Shown here: positions 41,847 to 50,841 of the stretch, piece by piece
Position numbering within the stretch: position 1 is the stretch's first letter
Layout of the letters: the number at the start of each line of letters is the position of its first letter
Source: Nocardia amikacinitolerans NBRC 108937
Lineage (GTDB): Bacteria > Actinomycetota > Actinomycetes > Mycobacteriales > Mycobacteriaceae
Length of the DNA stretch: 64,000 bases
Reading direction: 5' to 3'
Assembly (NCBI RefSeq): GCF_001612615.1
Contig: NZ_BDAU01000030.1
Location: 169,474 to 233,473 of the forward strand
Made by a program: the position numbers and the translations under genes
Notes under the pieces: generated by a model
Told to the model about the DNA's origin: nothing
The model's input: only the letters and a program-made list of their open reading frames with translations
The model's database searches: none

Positions 41847-43129
41847 AACGACACCGCCTCGTAGAGTTTGCCGATTTCATCGCGACCGAGGACACGCAGC
41901 GTGCCCGGCCGTTGATCGCCCAGCGCCACCGGGCCGATATGGGTGCGCACCAGCCGGGTCACCGGATGGCCGACCGCGTCGAGCAGACGGCGCACGATGT
42001 GCTTGCGCCCTTCGTGCAACACGATCTTCACCAGCGAGCGTCCCTCGCCGAGTTCGAGCACCTGGAAGCGGTCCACCTTGGCCGGGCCGTCCTCGAGCTC
42101 GACGCCGTCGCGCAGCCGCTTGCCGATGATCTTGTTGTTGACCTCGCCGTTGACCGTCGCGAGGTAGGTCTTGGACACCTCGAAGGAGGGGTGCATGAGC
42201 CGGTGCGCCAGGTCGCCGTCGTTGGTCAGCAGCAGCAGGCCCTCGGTGTCGGCGTCCAGCCGTCCGACATGGAACAGCCGCTGTCCGGCCGCGATCCGCT
42301 CGGCGACGATATCGCCGACACACGGCCTGCCGAGATCGTCGGACATAGTGGACTGCCAGCCCTTGGGCTTGTTCAGGGCGACGTGCACGAGTTCGTCGCG
42401 GACAACGACGCGGGTTCCGTCGACCCGGACCACCGCCGTCTGCGGGTCGATGCGCAGGCCTTGCTCGCGCACGATCGCGCCGTCGACCTCGACGCGGCCC
42501 TGGTCGATCATCTCCTCGGCCGCGCGCCGCGAAGCCACGCCCGCCTTGGCGAGCACCTTCTGCAACCGCTCGCCCTCGCCCCACGGCAGCTTGACGGGGC
42601 CCTCGGTGTGCGCGGGCTCGACGTTCTGGCGGCGGGCCGGCTTGGCGTTGCTCAGCAGCGGCTGCGCCGGGATCTGGCGCTGCGGCTTGGGATTCTTCGA
42701 CTTGCGTGCGGCCGGAGTCTTGGACCCGGTTTGACCCCACGAGGACCGCTGCGCCGAAGCGCCATGGCCGGAGCCGCCGCGGTCGAAGCCGCGCTGGGCC
42801 GAACCGCCCTGGGCGGAACCACGCTGGGCCGAACCCCCTTGCGCGGAACCACGCTGAGCCGAACCGCCGCGCTGGGGCGAATTACGCTGGCCCGAACCGC
42901 CCTGGCCCGAGCCCCGCTGGAATTCACCGCCCCTGCTCGAACCGCCGGTGCCGCGGCGCGCACCGCCGCTCTCGTCCGACCCCCACGGCGTGGCCGCGCG
43001 GGAGGTGCCTCCCCGCTGGGCGGCCCTCGCGCCGCGAGCGCCTACGTTGCGGCTCGCGCCGCCCCTGGCGGGCTGGCCGCTTGTCTTCCTACGATCCGGT
43101 GTGCCATCTCGGCGAGCGGAAGTATTCAT
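41843..43129 (-). CDS. 23S rRNA pseudouridine synthase (RluB/RsuA family) with repetitive N-terminus
   Basis: About 428 residues. The C-terminal 240 are a standard RsuA/RluB enzyme: S4 domain RLQKVLAKAGVASRRAAEEM, then catalytic GRLDADTEGLLLLTNDG with the active Asp, and LHEGRKHIVRRLLDAVG. The N-terminal 180 residues are Gly/Ser/Arg/Gln-rich repeats (units such as GGSAQRGSAQ), probably disordered and RNA-binding. The ATG at 43129 follows AGGA; a TTG at 43141 would overlap the scpB stop. Confidence 0.9.
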   Translation of the reverse strand: MNTSARRDGTPDRRKTSGQPARGGASRNVGARGARAAQRGGTSRAATPWGSDESGGARRGTGGSSRGGEFQRGSGQGGSGQRNSPQRGGSAQRGSAQGGSAQRGSAQGGSAQRGFDRGGSGHGASAQRSSWGQTGSKTPAARKSKNPKPQRQIPAQPLLSNAKPARRQNVEPAHTEGPVKLPWGEGERLQKVLAKAGVASRRAAEEMIDQGRVEVDGAIVREQGLRIDPQTAVVRVDGTRVVVRDELVHVALNKPKGWQSTMSDDLGRPCVGDIVAERIAAGQRLFHVGRLDADTEGLLLLTNDGDLAHRLMHPSFEVSKTYLATVNGEVNNKIIGKRLRDGVELEDGPAKVDRFQVLELGEGRSLVKIVLHEGRKHIVRRLLDAVGHPVTRLVRTHIGPVALGDQRPGTLRVLGRDEIGKLYEAVSL

Positions 43130-43137
43130 CTGTCCTG

Positions 43138-44007
43138 TCAATCCTCGGTGCCGAGATCCAGGTCGGCCTCGGCGGGTTTCTTCAGCCTGGTGTAACGGGG
43201 GTCCGTTTCCAGGCTCTCGTTGATCTCATCGATCAGGTCGACGCCCGGGAGCAGGGGCGCCAGCGGTGGCAGGTCGGACAGCGAGGCAAGTCCGATCCGT
43301 TCCAGGAACAGTTCGGTCGTGCAGTACTGCGTGCCGTTCGTCTCCGGGTCGACCCCGGCCTCGGCGATCAGCCCGCGGGCGAGCAGCGTGCGCATCACGC
43401 CGTCGACGTTCACGCCGCGAACGGCGCTCACCCTGGTCCTGGTCACCGGTTGGCGGTAGGCCACCACCGCCAATGTCTCCAACGCCGCCCGCGTCAATTT
43501 GGTCCTGGCGCCGTCGAGCAGTACGCGCTCCACATACGGTGCGTACTCGCTGCGAGTATAGAAGCGCCACCCGTCGCCGACGAAACGCAGATCGATGCCG
43601 CTGCCGCGCGCGGTCAGCTCCGCCGACATCGCGCGCAAGACCGCCTCCACCCGTTCGGTGGTGTCGTCCAGGGCCGCGGCCAGCTGTTCTACCGGGGCGG
43701 GAGCGTCGACGACGAGCAGCATCGCCTCGAGCGCGGAGCGGAATTCGGCGTCGTCGAGGGTCTCGGGGGTGAACCCCGCCACTGCTTCCGCGCGAGCGGC
43801 GCCCGACGTGTTTTCCGCCACGTCCGGTACTCGCACCACCGCATCCGCCGCCCCGGGCGCTCCGGTGTCCTCGGCATCCGCCGCGCTCGCCTGGAAACTC
43901 GGTGCTGCGGTGTCCTCGGTGTCGGCAACGGCCAAATCGCCGTCCATGGCGGCGGCTTCGTCGGCCGCAATGTTGGCGGCCGTGGTGTCGATGGTCGAGT
44001 CCGTCAC
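43138..44007 (-). CDS. scpB: Segregation and condensation protein B
   Basis: A 289-residue ScpB, the winged-helix kite subunit that joins SMC and ScpA in chromosome condensation. The conserved core starts at residue 80 (FRSALEAMLLVVDAPAPVEQ) and includes LTRAALETLAVVAYRQPVTR and GLIAEAGVDPETNGTQYCTT. A 75-residue Ala/Asp-rich N-terminal tail is extra. GTG start overlaps the scpA stop by 4 nt. Confidence 0.95.
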   Translation of the reverse strand: MTDSTIDTTAANIAADEAAAMDGDLAVADTEDTAAPSFQASAADAEDTGAPGAADAVVRVPDVAENTSGAARAEAVAGFTPETLDDAEFRSALEAMLLVVDAPAPVEQLAAALDDTTERVEAVLRAMSAELTARGSGIDLRFVGDGWRFYTRSEYAPYVERVLLDGARTKLTRAALETLAVVAYRQPVTRTRVSAVRGVNVDGVMRTLLARGLIAEAGVDPETNGTQYCTTELFLERIGLASLSDLPPLAPLLPGVDLIDEINESLETDPRYTRLKKPAEADLDLGTED

Positions 44008-45155
44008 CCGTAGTCCTCCTCGATCGTCACGGCCTGCGCCGGTGCTCCGTCCTCTGGGTCGCCGATCCAGCTGATCGCGAGCGGGCCGAGCGGATCGGGC
44101 TGGTCGAACTCGATGGTCTTGCCCCGGTACAGCTCGAGCAGCGCGAGGAAGCGCGCCACGATCTGCACCGGCACCTCACAGTCGGCGACCAGCTCGGCGA
44201 ACGTCGTCCACCCGCCCGCGCCGCGCGTCTTCAGTCGTTCCAGCACCAGCGCGGCCTGCTCGGCGACCGAGATCGCGTGCGCGTGCAGGTGGTCCAGCCC
44301 GACCTTCGGCGTCGGGCGCGGACGGAACGCCGCGGCGGCGATATCGGCGAATCCGGCCGCGTCGACTCCCAGCGTAACCTCGGGCAGCAGACCGGCGAAC
44401 CGTTCCTCCAAGCCGACCGAGCGCGGATAGCGCCGCAGCGCGACCGCCTCCAGCTCGCCGAGCAACTCGGCGACCTGCTTGAACGCCCGATACTGGAGCA
44501 GCCGGGCGAACAGCAGGTCGCGCGCCTCCAGCAGCTCGAGATCCTCGGCGTCGGTGACTTCACCGGAGGGCAGCAGCCGCGCGGCCTTCAGGTCGAGCAG
44601 GGTCGCGGCGACGACCAGGAATTCGGTGGTCTGATCGAGGATCTTGTCCGCGCGCAGCCCGCTCTGCTCGTTCATGCTCGCGGTCAACGCCTTGGTGTAG
44701 GCGATGAACTCGTCGGTGACCTGATGCAACGCCACCTCGGTGACGTCCAGCTTGCGCGAGCTGATCAGGGTGAGCAGCAGATCGAACGGCCCCTCGAAAT
44801 TGCTGAGCTTGAGGCGGAATCCGGTTTCGGTCTGCTCGCTGGGTTCGGCATCGCCCGGCGCCGCCGCATCGTCCTGCGTCGCGCCCTCGCGCGGAGTCGT
44901 CGAATCGCCATGCGTCGTCGGATCGCGCGGCTCCGCGACATCGCCCGAGTTCACCGCACCACCAGGCTCGCCCGGTGCCGCCGGATCGCCGGACGTCGCC
45001 GAATCGCGGGGCGCCGCGGCATCGCCCGAGGTCACCGCATCGCCCGATTCCGCGATCGCTCGCGGCTCACTCGAATCGCCCCGCGCTTCGACAACGTGCG
45101 GGCCGATCGTCTGCGTGGTCGTCCTCTGTCGTGCGGGGTCGGTTGCGTCGCTCAC
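44004..45155 (-). CDS. scpA: Segregation and condensation protein A
   Basis: A 383-residue kleisin subunit of SMC-ScpAB. The conserved part begins FRLKLSNFEGPFDLLLTLIS near residue 113, followed by ATLLDLKAARLLPSGE and, at the end, a winged-helix with FLALLELYRGKTIEFDQ. The first 110 residues are a low-complexity acidic tail (SGDAAAPRDSATSGDPAAPG and similar), much longer than usual. The GTG at 45155 overlaps the parA stop by 4 nt; the frame is open further upstream inside parA. Confidence 0.93.
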   Translation of the reverse strand: MSDATDPARQRTTTQTIGPHVVEARGDSSEPRAIAESGDAVTSGDAAAPRDSATSGDPAAPGEPGGAVNSGDVAEPRDPTTHGDSTTPREGATQDDAAAPGDAEPSEQTETGFRLKLSNFEGPFDLLLTLISSRKLDVTEVALHQVTDEFIAYTKALTASMNEQSGLRADKILDQTTEFLVVAATLLDLKAARLLPSGEVTDAEDLELLEARDLLFARLLQYRAFKQVAELLGELEAVALRRYPRSVGLEERFAGLLPEVTLGVDAAGFADIAAAAFRPRPTPKVGLDHLHAHAISVAEQAALVLERLKTRGAGGWTTFAELVADCEVPVQIVARFLALLELYRGKTIEFDQPDPLGPLAISWIGDPEDGAPAQAVTIEEDYG

Positions 45156-46126
45156 CGGCCGGACCGGTGGATGACTTCCCGCGCCATCGACCGATATGCT
45201 TCGGCACCACCGGATTTCGGCGCCCACGTGGTAATGGGTTCACCGGCCACGCTGGCGTCCGGGAAACGGACGGTGCGCGCGATGGCCGTGTCGTAGACCA
45301 GATCGCCGAAGACCTCGACGACGCGCGCCATCACCTGGCGCGAATGTAGTAGGCGGGCATCGAACATGGTGACCACGATGCCGTACAGGCTCAGCCGCGG
45401 GTTCAGCCGGTCGCGCACCTTCTCCACGGTGTCGTTGAGCAGCGCGAGCCCGCGCAGCGAGAAGTACTCGCACTCCATCGGAATGATGACGCCGTCGGAG
45501 CAGGCCAGCGCGTTGACGGTGAGCAGGCCGAGCGAGGGCTGGCAGTCGATGAGGATGTAGTCGTAGCGGTCGCGCACGGGTTCCAGTGCGCGGCCGAGGG
45601 TTTGTTCCCTGCCGACCTCGTTGACGAGCTGGATCTCCGCGGCCGACAGATCGATGTTGCTCGGCAGCAGGTCCATGTTCTCGACCTTGGTCCGCATCAG
45701 CACGTCGTCGATGGAGGTGCGGCTGCCGACGAGCAGGTTGTGCACCGTGAGGTCGAGATCGTGGTGGGCCACACCGAGTCCGGCCGAGAGCGCGCCCTGC
45801 GGATCCAGATCGACCAGCAGCACGCGGCGGCCGTACTCGGCAAGTGCCGCGCCGAGATTGATGGTGGAGGTCGTCTTGCCGACCCCGCCCTTCTGGTTGC
45901 ACATGGCCACGATGAGCGCCTCGCCGTGCCGGGCGACCGGCGGCGGGTCGGGCACCAGGCGCAGTGGGCGTCCGGTCGGTCCCAGTTCCGGGCTGTCCGG
46001 AACGGGCTCGGCTCCGCTGCCCCACAGCGTTTCCGCCGCGGCGTCCGAGTACCCGTCCGACCGGGGCCCCGTAAGCGGCTGCGCCCCAGCACCCATCGGC
46101 GGCTCCGCCGCGCCGGCTGTCGTCAC
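45152..46126 (-). CDS. ParA-family chromosome segregation ATPase
   Basis: A 324-residue deviant Walker ATPase. KGGVGKTTSTINLGAALAE is the Walker A, VLLVDLDPQGALSAGLG and YDYILIDCQPSLGLLTVNAL are the A' and B motifs. A 65-residue Pro/Gly-rich tail precedes the domain. Its place directly before scpAB (as Rv1708 in M. tuberculosis) marks it as the second, ScpAB-linked ParA rather than the oriC ParA; no parB is adjacent. Confidence 0.93.
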   Translation of the reverse strand: MTTAGAAEPPMGAGAQPLTGPRSDGYSDAAAETLWGSGAEPVPDSPELGPTGRPLRLVPDPPPVARHGEALIVAMCNQKGGVGKTTSTINLGAALAEYGRRVLLVDLDPQGALSAGLGVAHHDLDLTVHNLLVGSRTSIDDVLMRTKVENMDLLPSNIDLSAAEIQLVNEVGREQTLGRALEPVRDRYDYILIDCQPSLGLLTVNALACSDGVIIPMECEYFSLRGLALLNDTVEKVRDRLNPRLSLYGIVVTMFDARLLHSRQVMARVVEVFGDLVYDTAIARTVRFPDASVAGEPITTWAPKSGGAEAYRSMAREVIHRSGR

Positions 46127-46405
46127 GATCCGCTGCTCCTTAGACGTTCCCTGCCCGTTGCCTCGCCGAGCCTAGCGAGGCCGATCAGGCCCGACCTCGC
46201 TTTCGTACGGTCCAGCTCTCGGTAGACGCTACCGCTTGACCGCGCGAGACCCGCGCTCGGACACGCGACACCCGCGTTGCTGTCGCGATGCTCTCCCACC
46301 CCGACTCGCCGCACGTGTCGCGACCGAGCTGCCGGAAGCACTTCGATTTCGGACGATACCCGCTGTCCGGGTCGGCGACGAGCGATCGACGCCGATGCGC
46401 GCGGC

Positions 46406-47347
46406 TCAGCGGGCGCGCGGATGGGCGGTCGCCCACACCTCGCGCAGCGTGTTCACGGTGACCAGCGTGTAGATCTGGGTGGTGGTGACCGAGGCGTGGC
46501 CGAGCAGTTCCTGCACCACGCGCACGTCGGCGCCGCCGTCGAGCAGGTGCGTCGCGAACGAGTGCCGCAAGGTGTGCGGCGAGACGGCCGCGCCGATTCC
46601 CGCGCGTTCGGCGGCGGTTTGCAGGACTTGCCAAGCACTCTGACGCGACAGCCGCCCGCCGCGCGCGTTCAGGAACAACGCGCCCGCGGCGTTCTTGCCC
46701 GCGGCGGCCAGCGTCGGACGCCCGCGCACCAGATAGGCCTCCACCGCGGACAGCGCGGGTCGGCCGATCGGCACCATGCGTTGTTTGCCGCCCTTGCCGC
46801 GCAGGACGACAGCGCGGTCCTCGGTGTCGAGATCGTCGACGTCGAGGCCGACCATCTCGGAGATGCGCGCGCCCGTGGAGTAGAGCAGTTCCAGCAGGGC
46901 GCGGTCGCGCAACCCGCGCGGTCCGCCGTCGACCGCGTTCTCGTCCGCGATGGCGCCGCCCGCCGCCTCCAGCAGACGCAGCACCTTGTCGTAGGGCAGC
47001 GCTTTGGGCAGCCGCCTGCCCGGCGCGGGCGGCTTCACCGCGTGCGCGACGTCGGTCCTGGTGAGGCCCTCGGCCGCGGCGAAGCGGTGCAGTCCGCGCA
47101 CCGCGATCAACGCGCGCGCCACCGAACTCGCGGCCAGCGGCGGATGCTGTTCACCGCCCGAGCGCAGGGCGACGGTGAAGTCGGCGACATCGGATTCCGC
47201 CACCCGATCCAATTCCGTGACACCGCGCCCGATCAGGAAATCGCGATAGCGCTCGAGATCGCGGCGATAGGCGCCGAGGGTGTTGCGCGCGGCTCCGCGC
47301 TCGACCGCGAGATGGTCGAGGTAGGAGTCGATCTCGCGCGCAACCAC
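46406..47347 (-). CDS. xerD: Site-specific tyrosine recombinase XerD
   Basis: A 313-residue recombinase acting with XerC at dif to resolve chromosome dimers. The N-terminal SAM-like core-binding domain is SYLDHLAVERGAARNTLGAY; the catalytic residues are in STGARISEMVGL (Arg), GKGGKQRMVPIG (Lys), HTLRHSFATHLL (His-x-x-Arg), LGHASVTTTQIYT (His and the nucleophile Tyr). It lies 12 bp after the NUDIX gene. Confidence 0.93.
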   Translation of the reverse strand: MVAREIDSYLDHLAVERGAARNTLGAYRRDLERYRDFLIGRGVTELDRVAESDVADFTVALRSGGEQHPPLAASSVARALIAVRGLHRFAAAEGLTRTDVAHAVKPPAPGRRLPKALPYDKVLRLLEAAGGAIADENAVDGGPRGLRDRALLELLYSTGARISEMVGLDVDDLDTEDRAVVLRGKGGKQRMVPIGRPALSAVEAYLVRGRPTLAAAGKNAAGALFLNARGGRLSRQSAWQVLQTAAERAGIGAAVSPHTLRHSFATHLLDGGADVRVVQELLGHASVTTTQIYTLVTVNTLREVWATAHPRAR

Positions 47348-47359
47348 CCTGGAATACTG

Positions 47360-48019
47360 TCAGGTTTCCTGCGGTGGCGCCGCTTTACGCCGCAGCAGCG
47401 CGGTGGGTTGCCCCGGCCACGGCGCATCGGCGGGTCGCAGCGGCGTGTCGCCGGATCGCGCCGCGACGAGGGCGAGCACGCCTGCCACCGCGGTGGCGTT
47501 GGTGATCTCCCCGGCCAGCGCCGCGCGCACCGCCTCGGTGACCGGCATGCGGACCAATTCCAGGTCCGCCTCTTCGAACTCCGGGTCCGGCCGCTCGGTG
47601 TCGTACAGCCCGCTTGCCAGGTAGACCCGCAGCGCCTCGTCGGTGAAGCCCGGCGAGAGCGCCACGTCGACGAGCACCGCCCACTCCCGCGCGGCGAGCC
47701 CGGTCTCCTCGGCGAGCTCGCGCTTGGCGGCTTCGAGCGGATCCTCGCCGGGAATGTCGAGCAGTCCCGCGGGCAGCTCGAGCAGCCGGGCGCCGAGCGG
47801 GTGCCGGTACTGGCGGATCAGCACGATGTTGTCGTCGTCATCGATCGCGGCCACCGCGACGGCGGCGTGGTGCTCGACGACCTCGCGTTCGACCACGTGC
47901 CCGCCTGGCATCGCCACCCGATCCTGGCGCAGCGCCAGGATCGCCCCGGTGTACAGCGTCTTGCTCGCGACGGTCTCGAAATCGTGACGGCCCGGCACAT
48001 CTCCCCCTCTGTCGCTCAT
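47360..48019 (-). CDS. NUDIX hydrolase (ADP-ribose pyrophosphatase type)
   Basis: A 219-residue NUDIX enzyme. The Nudix box reads GLLDIPGEDPLEAAKRELAE followed by ETGL, and VLIRQYRHPLGARLLELPAG is the strand before it, typical of ADP-ribose pyrophosphatases (NudF; M. tuberculosis Rv1700). It should hydrolyse ADP-ribose to AMP and ribose 5-phosphate. It starts 7 nt after the pyrG stop. Confidence 0.92.
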   Translation of the reverse strand: MSDRGGDVPGRHDFETVASKTLYTGAILALRQDRVAMPGGHVVEREVVEHHAAVAVAAIDDDDNIVLIRQYRHPLGARLLELPAGLLDIPGEDPLEAAKRELAEETGLAAREWAVLVDVALSPGFTDEALRVYLASGLYDTERPDPEFEEADLELVRMPVTEAVRAALAGEITNATAVAGVLALVAARSGDTPLRPADAPWPGQPTALLRRKAAPPQET

Positions 48020-48026
48020 TCGATGC

Positions 48027-49739
48027 CTATTCCGCGTTCGCCAGTTCCTCGCCGGGGATGTCCACCGGAAGTCGTTCGGCCAGCTTGTATTTCAGCGCCG
48101 CCGCGATGAGCGCCGCGAACAACGGGTGCGGGCGGGTCGGGCGGCTCTTGAGCTCCGGGTGCGCCTGGGTCGCGACGAAGAACGGGTGCACGTCGGCGGG
48201 CAGCTCGACGAACTCGACCAGGTGTCCGTCGGGCGAGGTGCCGCTGAACTTCAGACCGCTGGAGGCGACCTTGTCGCGGTAGGCGTTGTTCACCTCGTAG
48301 CGGTGCCGGTGCCGCTCGGACACGTGCTCGGCGCCGTAGGCCTGCGCGACGACCGAACCCTTGGTCAGGGTGGCCGGGTACGCGCCGAGGCGCATGGTGC
48401 CGCCGAGATCGGCCTCGCCCGCGACGGCCTGCTCCTGGTCGGCCATGGTGGAGATGACCGGATGCGGGGTGTCGGGCTCGAACTCGGCGGAGTTGGCCTC
48501 GGTCAGGCCGACCGAGCGGGCCGCCTCGATCACCACGCACTGCAGCCCGAGGCACAGCCCGAGCAGCGGGATCTTCCTGGACTTGGCAAAGCGGATGGCG
48601 CCGACCTTGCCCTCGATACCGCGGATACCGAAGCCGCCGGGGATCAGCACCGCGTCCACGTCACGCAGCGCGGCCGCCGCGCCGGACTCGGTCTCGCATT
48701 CGTCGGACGGCACCCAGCGGATCTTCACCTTGGCGCGCGAGGCGAATCCGCCGGCGCGCAGTGCCTCGGTCACCGACAGGTAGGCGTCGGGCAGGTCGAC
48801 GTACTTGCCGACCAGCGCGACCTCGACCTCCTCGCGCGGCGAGTGCACGCGATCGAGCAGGTCGCCCCACACGGTCCAGTCCACGTCGCGGAACGGCAGA
48901 CCGAGCCTGCGCACCACGTACGCGTCAAGGCCCTCGCGGTGCAGCACCTTCGGGATGTCGTAGATGGAGGGCGCGTCGGGGGTGGAGATGCAGGCGTCCA
49001 CGTCGACGTCGCACATGAGCGCGATCTTGCTCTTGAGCGCCTGCGGCACCTCGCGGTCGCAGCGCAGGATCAGCGCGTCGGGCTGGATACCGATGTTGCG
49101 CAGCGCGGCCACCGAGTGCTGGGTCGGCTTGGTCTTCAGCTCACCAGAGGGCGCCAGGTACGGCACCAGCGAGACGTGCAGGAAGAAGACGTTGTCGCGA
49201 CCCACGTCGTGGCGGATCTGCCGGGCGGCCTCGAGGAACGGCTGCGACTCGATGTCGCCGACGGTGCCGCCGATCTCGGTGATCACCACGTCAGGGGTCT
49301 GCCCCTGCAGATCGGGTCCGCTCATCGCGAGGATGCGGCTCTTGATCTCGTCGGTGATGTGCGGGATCACCTGCACCGTGTCGCCCAGGTACTCGCCGCG
49401 GCGCTCCTTGGCGATGACCGACGAATAGATTTGCCCCGTGGTCACATTCGCGTCGCGGGACAGGTCCCGGTCGAGGAACCGCTCGTAGTGGCCGACGTCG
49501 AGATCGGTCTCGGCGCCGTCCTCCGTCACGAACACCTCTCCGTGCTGGAACGGATTCATGGTGCCCGGATCGACGTTCAGATAGGGGTCGAGTTTCTGCA
49601 TGGTGACGCGCAGACCGCGCGCCGTCAGCAGCTGACCGAGGCTGGAAGCGGTAAGGCCTTTACCCAATGAGGAGGCGACACCACCGCTGACGAAGATGTG
49701 TTTGGTAGCGGTTCGCGTCTGAATCCGTGTTTGACCCAC
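48027..49739 (-). CDS. pyrG: CTP synthase
   Basis: A 570-residue enzyme making CTP from UTP with glutamine. The synthase domain begins KHIFVSGGVASSLGKGLTAS and includes QKLDPYLNVDPGTMNPFQHG; the glutaminase domain has LLGLCLGLQCVVIEAARSV (nucleophile Cys) and ATQAHPELKSRP (His and Glu). Length and order match the family. A GTG or a later start gives the same core. Confidence 0.97.
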   Translation of the reverse strand: MGQTRIQTRTATKHIFVSGGVASSLGKGLTASSLGQLLTARGLRVTMQKLDPYLNVDPGTMNPFQHGEVFVTEDGAETDLDVGHYERFLDRDLSRDANVTTGQIYSSVIAKERRGEYLGDTVQVIPHITDEIKSRILAMSGPDLQGQTPDVVITEIGGTVGDIESQPFLEAARQIRHDVGRDNVFFLHVSLVPYLAPSGELKTKPTQHSVAALRNIGIQPDALILRCDREVPQALKSKIALMCDVDVDACISTPDAPSIYDIPKVLHREGLDAYVVRRLGLPFRDVDWTVWGDLLDRVHSPREEVEVALVGKYVDLPDAYLSVTEALRAGGFASRAKVKIRWVPSDECETESGAAAALRDVDAVLIPGGFGIRGIEGKVGAIRFAKSRKIPLLGLCLGLQCVVIEAARSVGLTEANSAEFEPDTPHPVISTMADQEQAVAGEADLGGTMRLGAYPATLTKGSVVAQAYGAEHVSERHRHRYEVNNAYRDKVASSGLKFSGTSPDGHLVEFVELPADVHPFFVATQAHPELKSRPTRPHPLFAALIAAALKYKLAERLPVDIPGEELANAE

Positions 49740-49896
49740 GGGTCTTCACGGTAACACGTCCAGGCCCGGTGAAACGAACGCCACGCACGTTTGCTGACCG
49801 ATCGCCAGAAGTCGGTCAGAGCGCCGGGTCTTCGACTATGAGCGGGATCGCCCGGCGTCGGCCGCACGTACCGAGGGATAGCGGCGGTCCGCGGGC

Positions 49897-50841
49897 TCAG
49901 CGCGGCAGCGCGGCGAGGGTGAGCGAGGTCGCCTTCGCACCGGTGCCGTATCGCCCCGCGCCGCCGTTGAGCTGCTCGGTGAGCCCGAGCACGGCGGTGA
50001 CCCTGCCGATCTCCCGATCCAGATTGTCGACGGTGGTCAGGGTGGTGGCCAGTGTCGCGTCGGACCTGGCGGACGCGATCGGGCCCGCGCCCTCGGCCGC
50101 GCCGGAACGGCCCGCGAGCACGACGCCCGCGCCGCGCCCGCGCAGTCCGCCCGCGAACCGGGCCAGATTCGAACCTTGGCTGTTCTCCTCGGCTTTCGCG
50201 CCGTTGCCGGTCACCACCACCGCGAGCTGCGCGGGCTGCACCGGGGTGTCGCCGTAGGCGAGGAAGCCGCCGCCGCGCAGGGTCTCCAGCACCAGGCTCA
50301 GCTCCTGCGGGGTGCTGCGCGGTTGCGCGTTGGCCGGATCGAGCAGCAGCACCAGACCGAGCAGATCGCCCGCCATGCTGCCCTGATCGACGCCGCCGGT
50401 GCGCAGCTGCGCGCCCGCCGGGATGACGTTGGTGATCGCGGTGCGCAGCCGGTCGCCCTCGGTCGCGTCGGTGAACGCGTCGGTCAGCGCGATCCGGCCT
50501 GCCACGGTCGCGCCCGCGGTCTGCATGCCCTTCGACACCGCCTCGACGTCGGCGGCGTCCGCGTCCGGAGTGGTGAAGACCACGACCGAGCGACCACCGA
50601 GCGCGCCGCCGAGAATGCGGTCGGCGGAGCCCGCGATGAACCGGTCGGCGGCGTCGAGCTGGTCGGTGAGATGGCGGTTCTGTGCGCCGAGCGCGTCGAC
50701 CTGCTGACGCAGCTCGGTCTTGTCCGCGCGCAGTCCGGACAGCAGGTCGGCGGCGAGCGTCTGCGAGCCGAGCACCACGCCGATGGCGAGTGCGAGGAAG
50801 ACGGCCACGAGGGATGTCGCGTGCTGGCGCAGTGAGATCAT
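49897..50841 (-). CDS. MctB/SteB-type copper-transport family protein
   Basis: A 314-residue protein matching M. tuberculosis Rv1698 (MctB). One N-terminal membrane helix (SLVAVFLALAIGVVLGSQTL) is followed by a coiled coil (LRADKTELRQQVDALGAQNR) and an extracytoplasmic domain with GRSVVVFTTPDADAADV. Rv1698 has been linked to copper efflux; in corynebacteria the same protein (SteB) is linked to septum and envelope integrity. The ATG overlaps the steA stop (TAATG). Confidence 0.88.
   Translation of the reverse strand: MISLRQHATSLVAVFLALAIGVVLGSQTLAADLLSGLRADKTELRQQVDALGAQNRHLTDQLDAADRFIAGSADRILGGALGGRSVVVFTTPDADAADVEAVSKGMQTAGATVAGRIALTDAFTDATEGDRLRTAITNVIPAGAQLRTGGVDQGSMAGDLLGLVLLLDPANAQPRSTPQELSLVLETLRGGGFLAYGDTPVQPAQLAVVVTGNGAKAEENSQGSNLARFAGGLRGRGAGVVLAGRSGAAEGAGPIASARSDATLATTLTTVDNLDREIGRVTAVLGLTEQLNGGAGRYGTGAKATSLTLAALPR

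Noticed and set aside
46127..46405. A small gene between parA and xerD.
   Set aside because: The frames there are continuations of xerD in the wrong frame or short Arg-rich readings without start sites.
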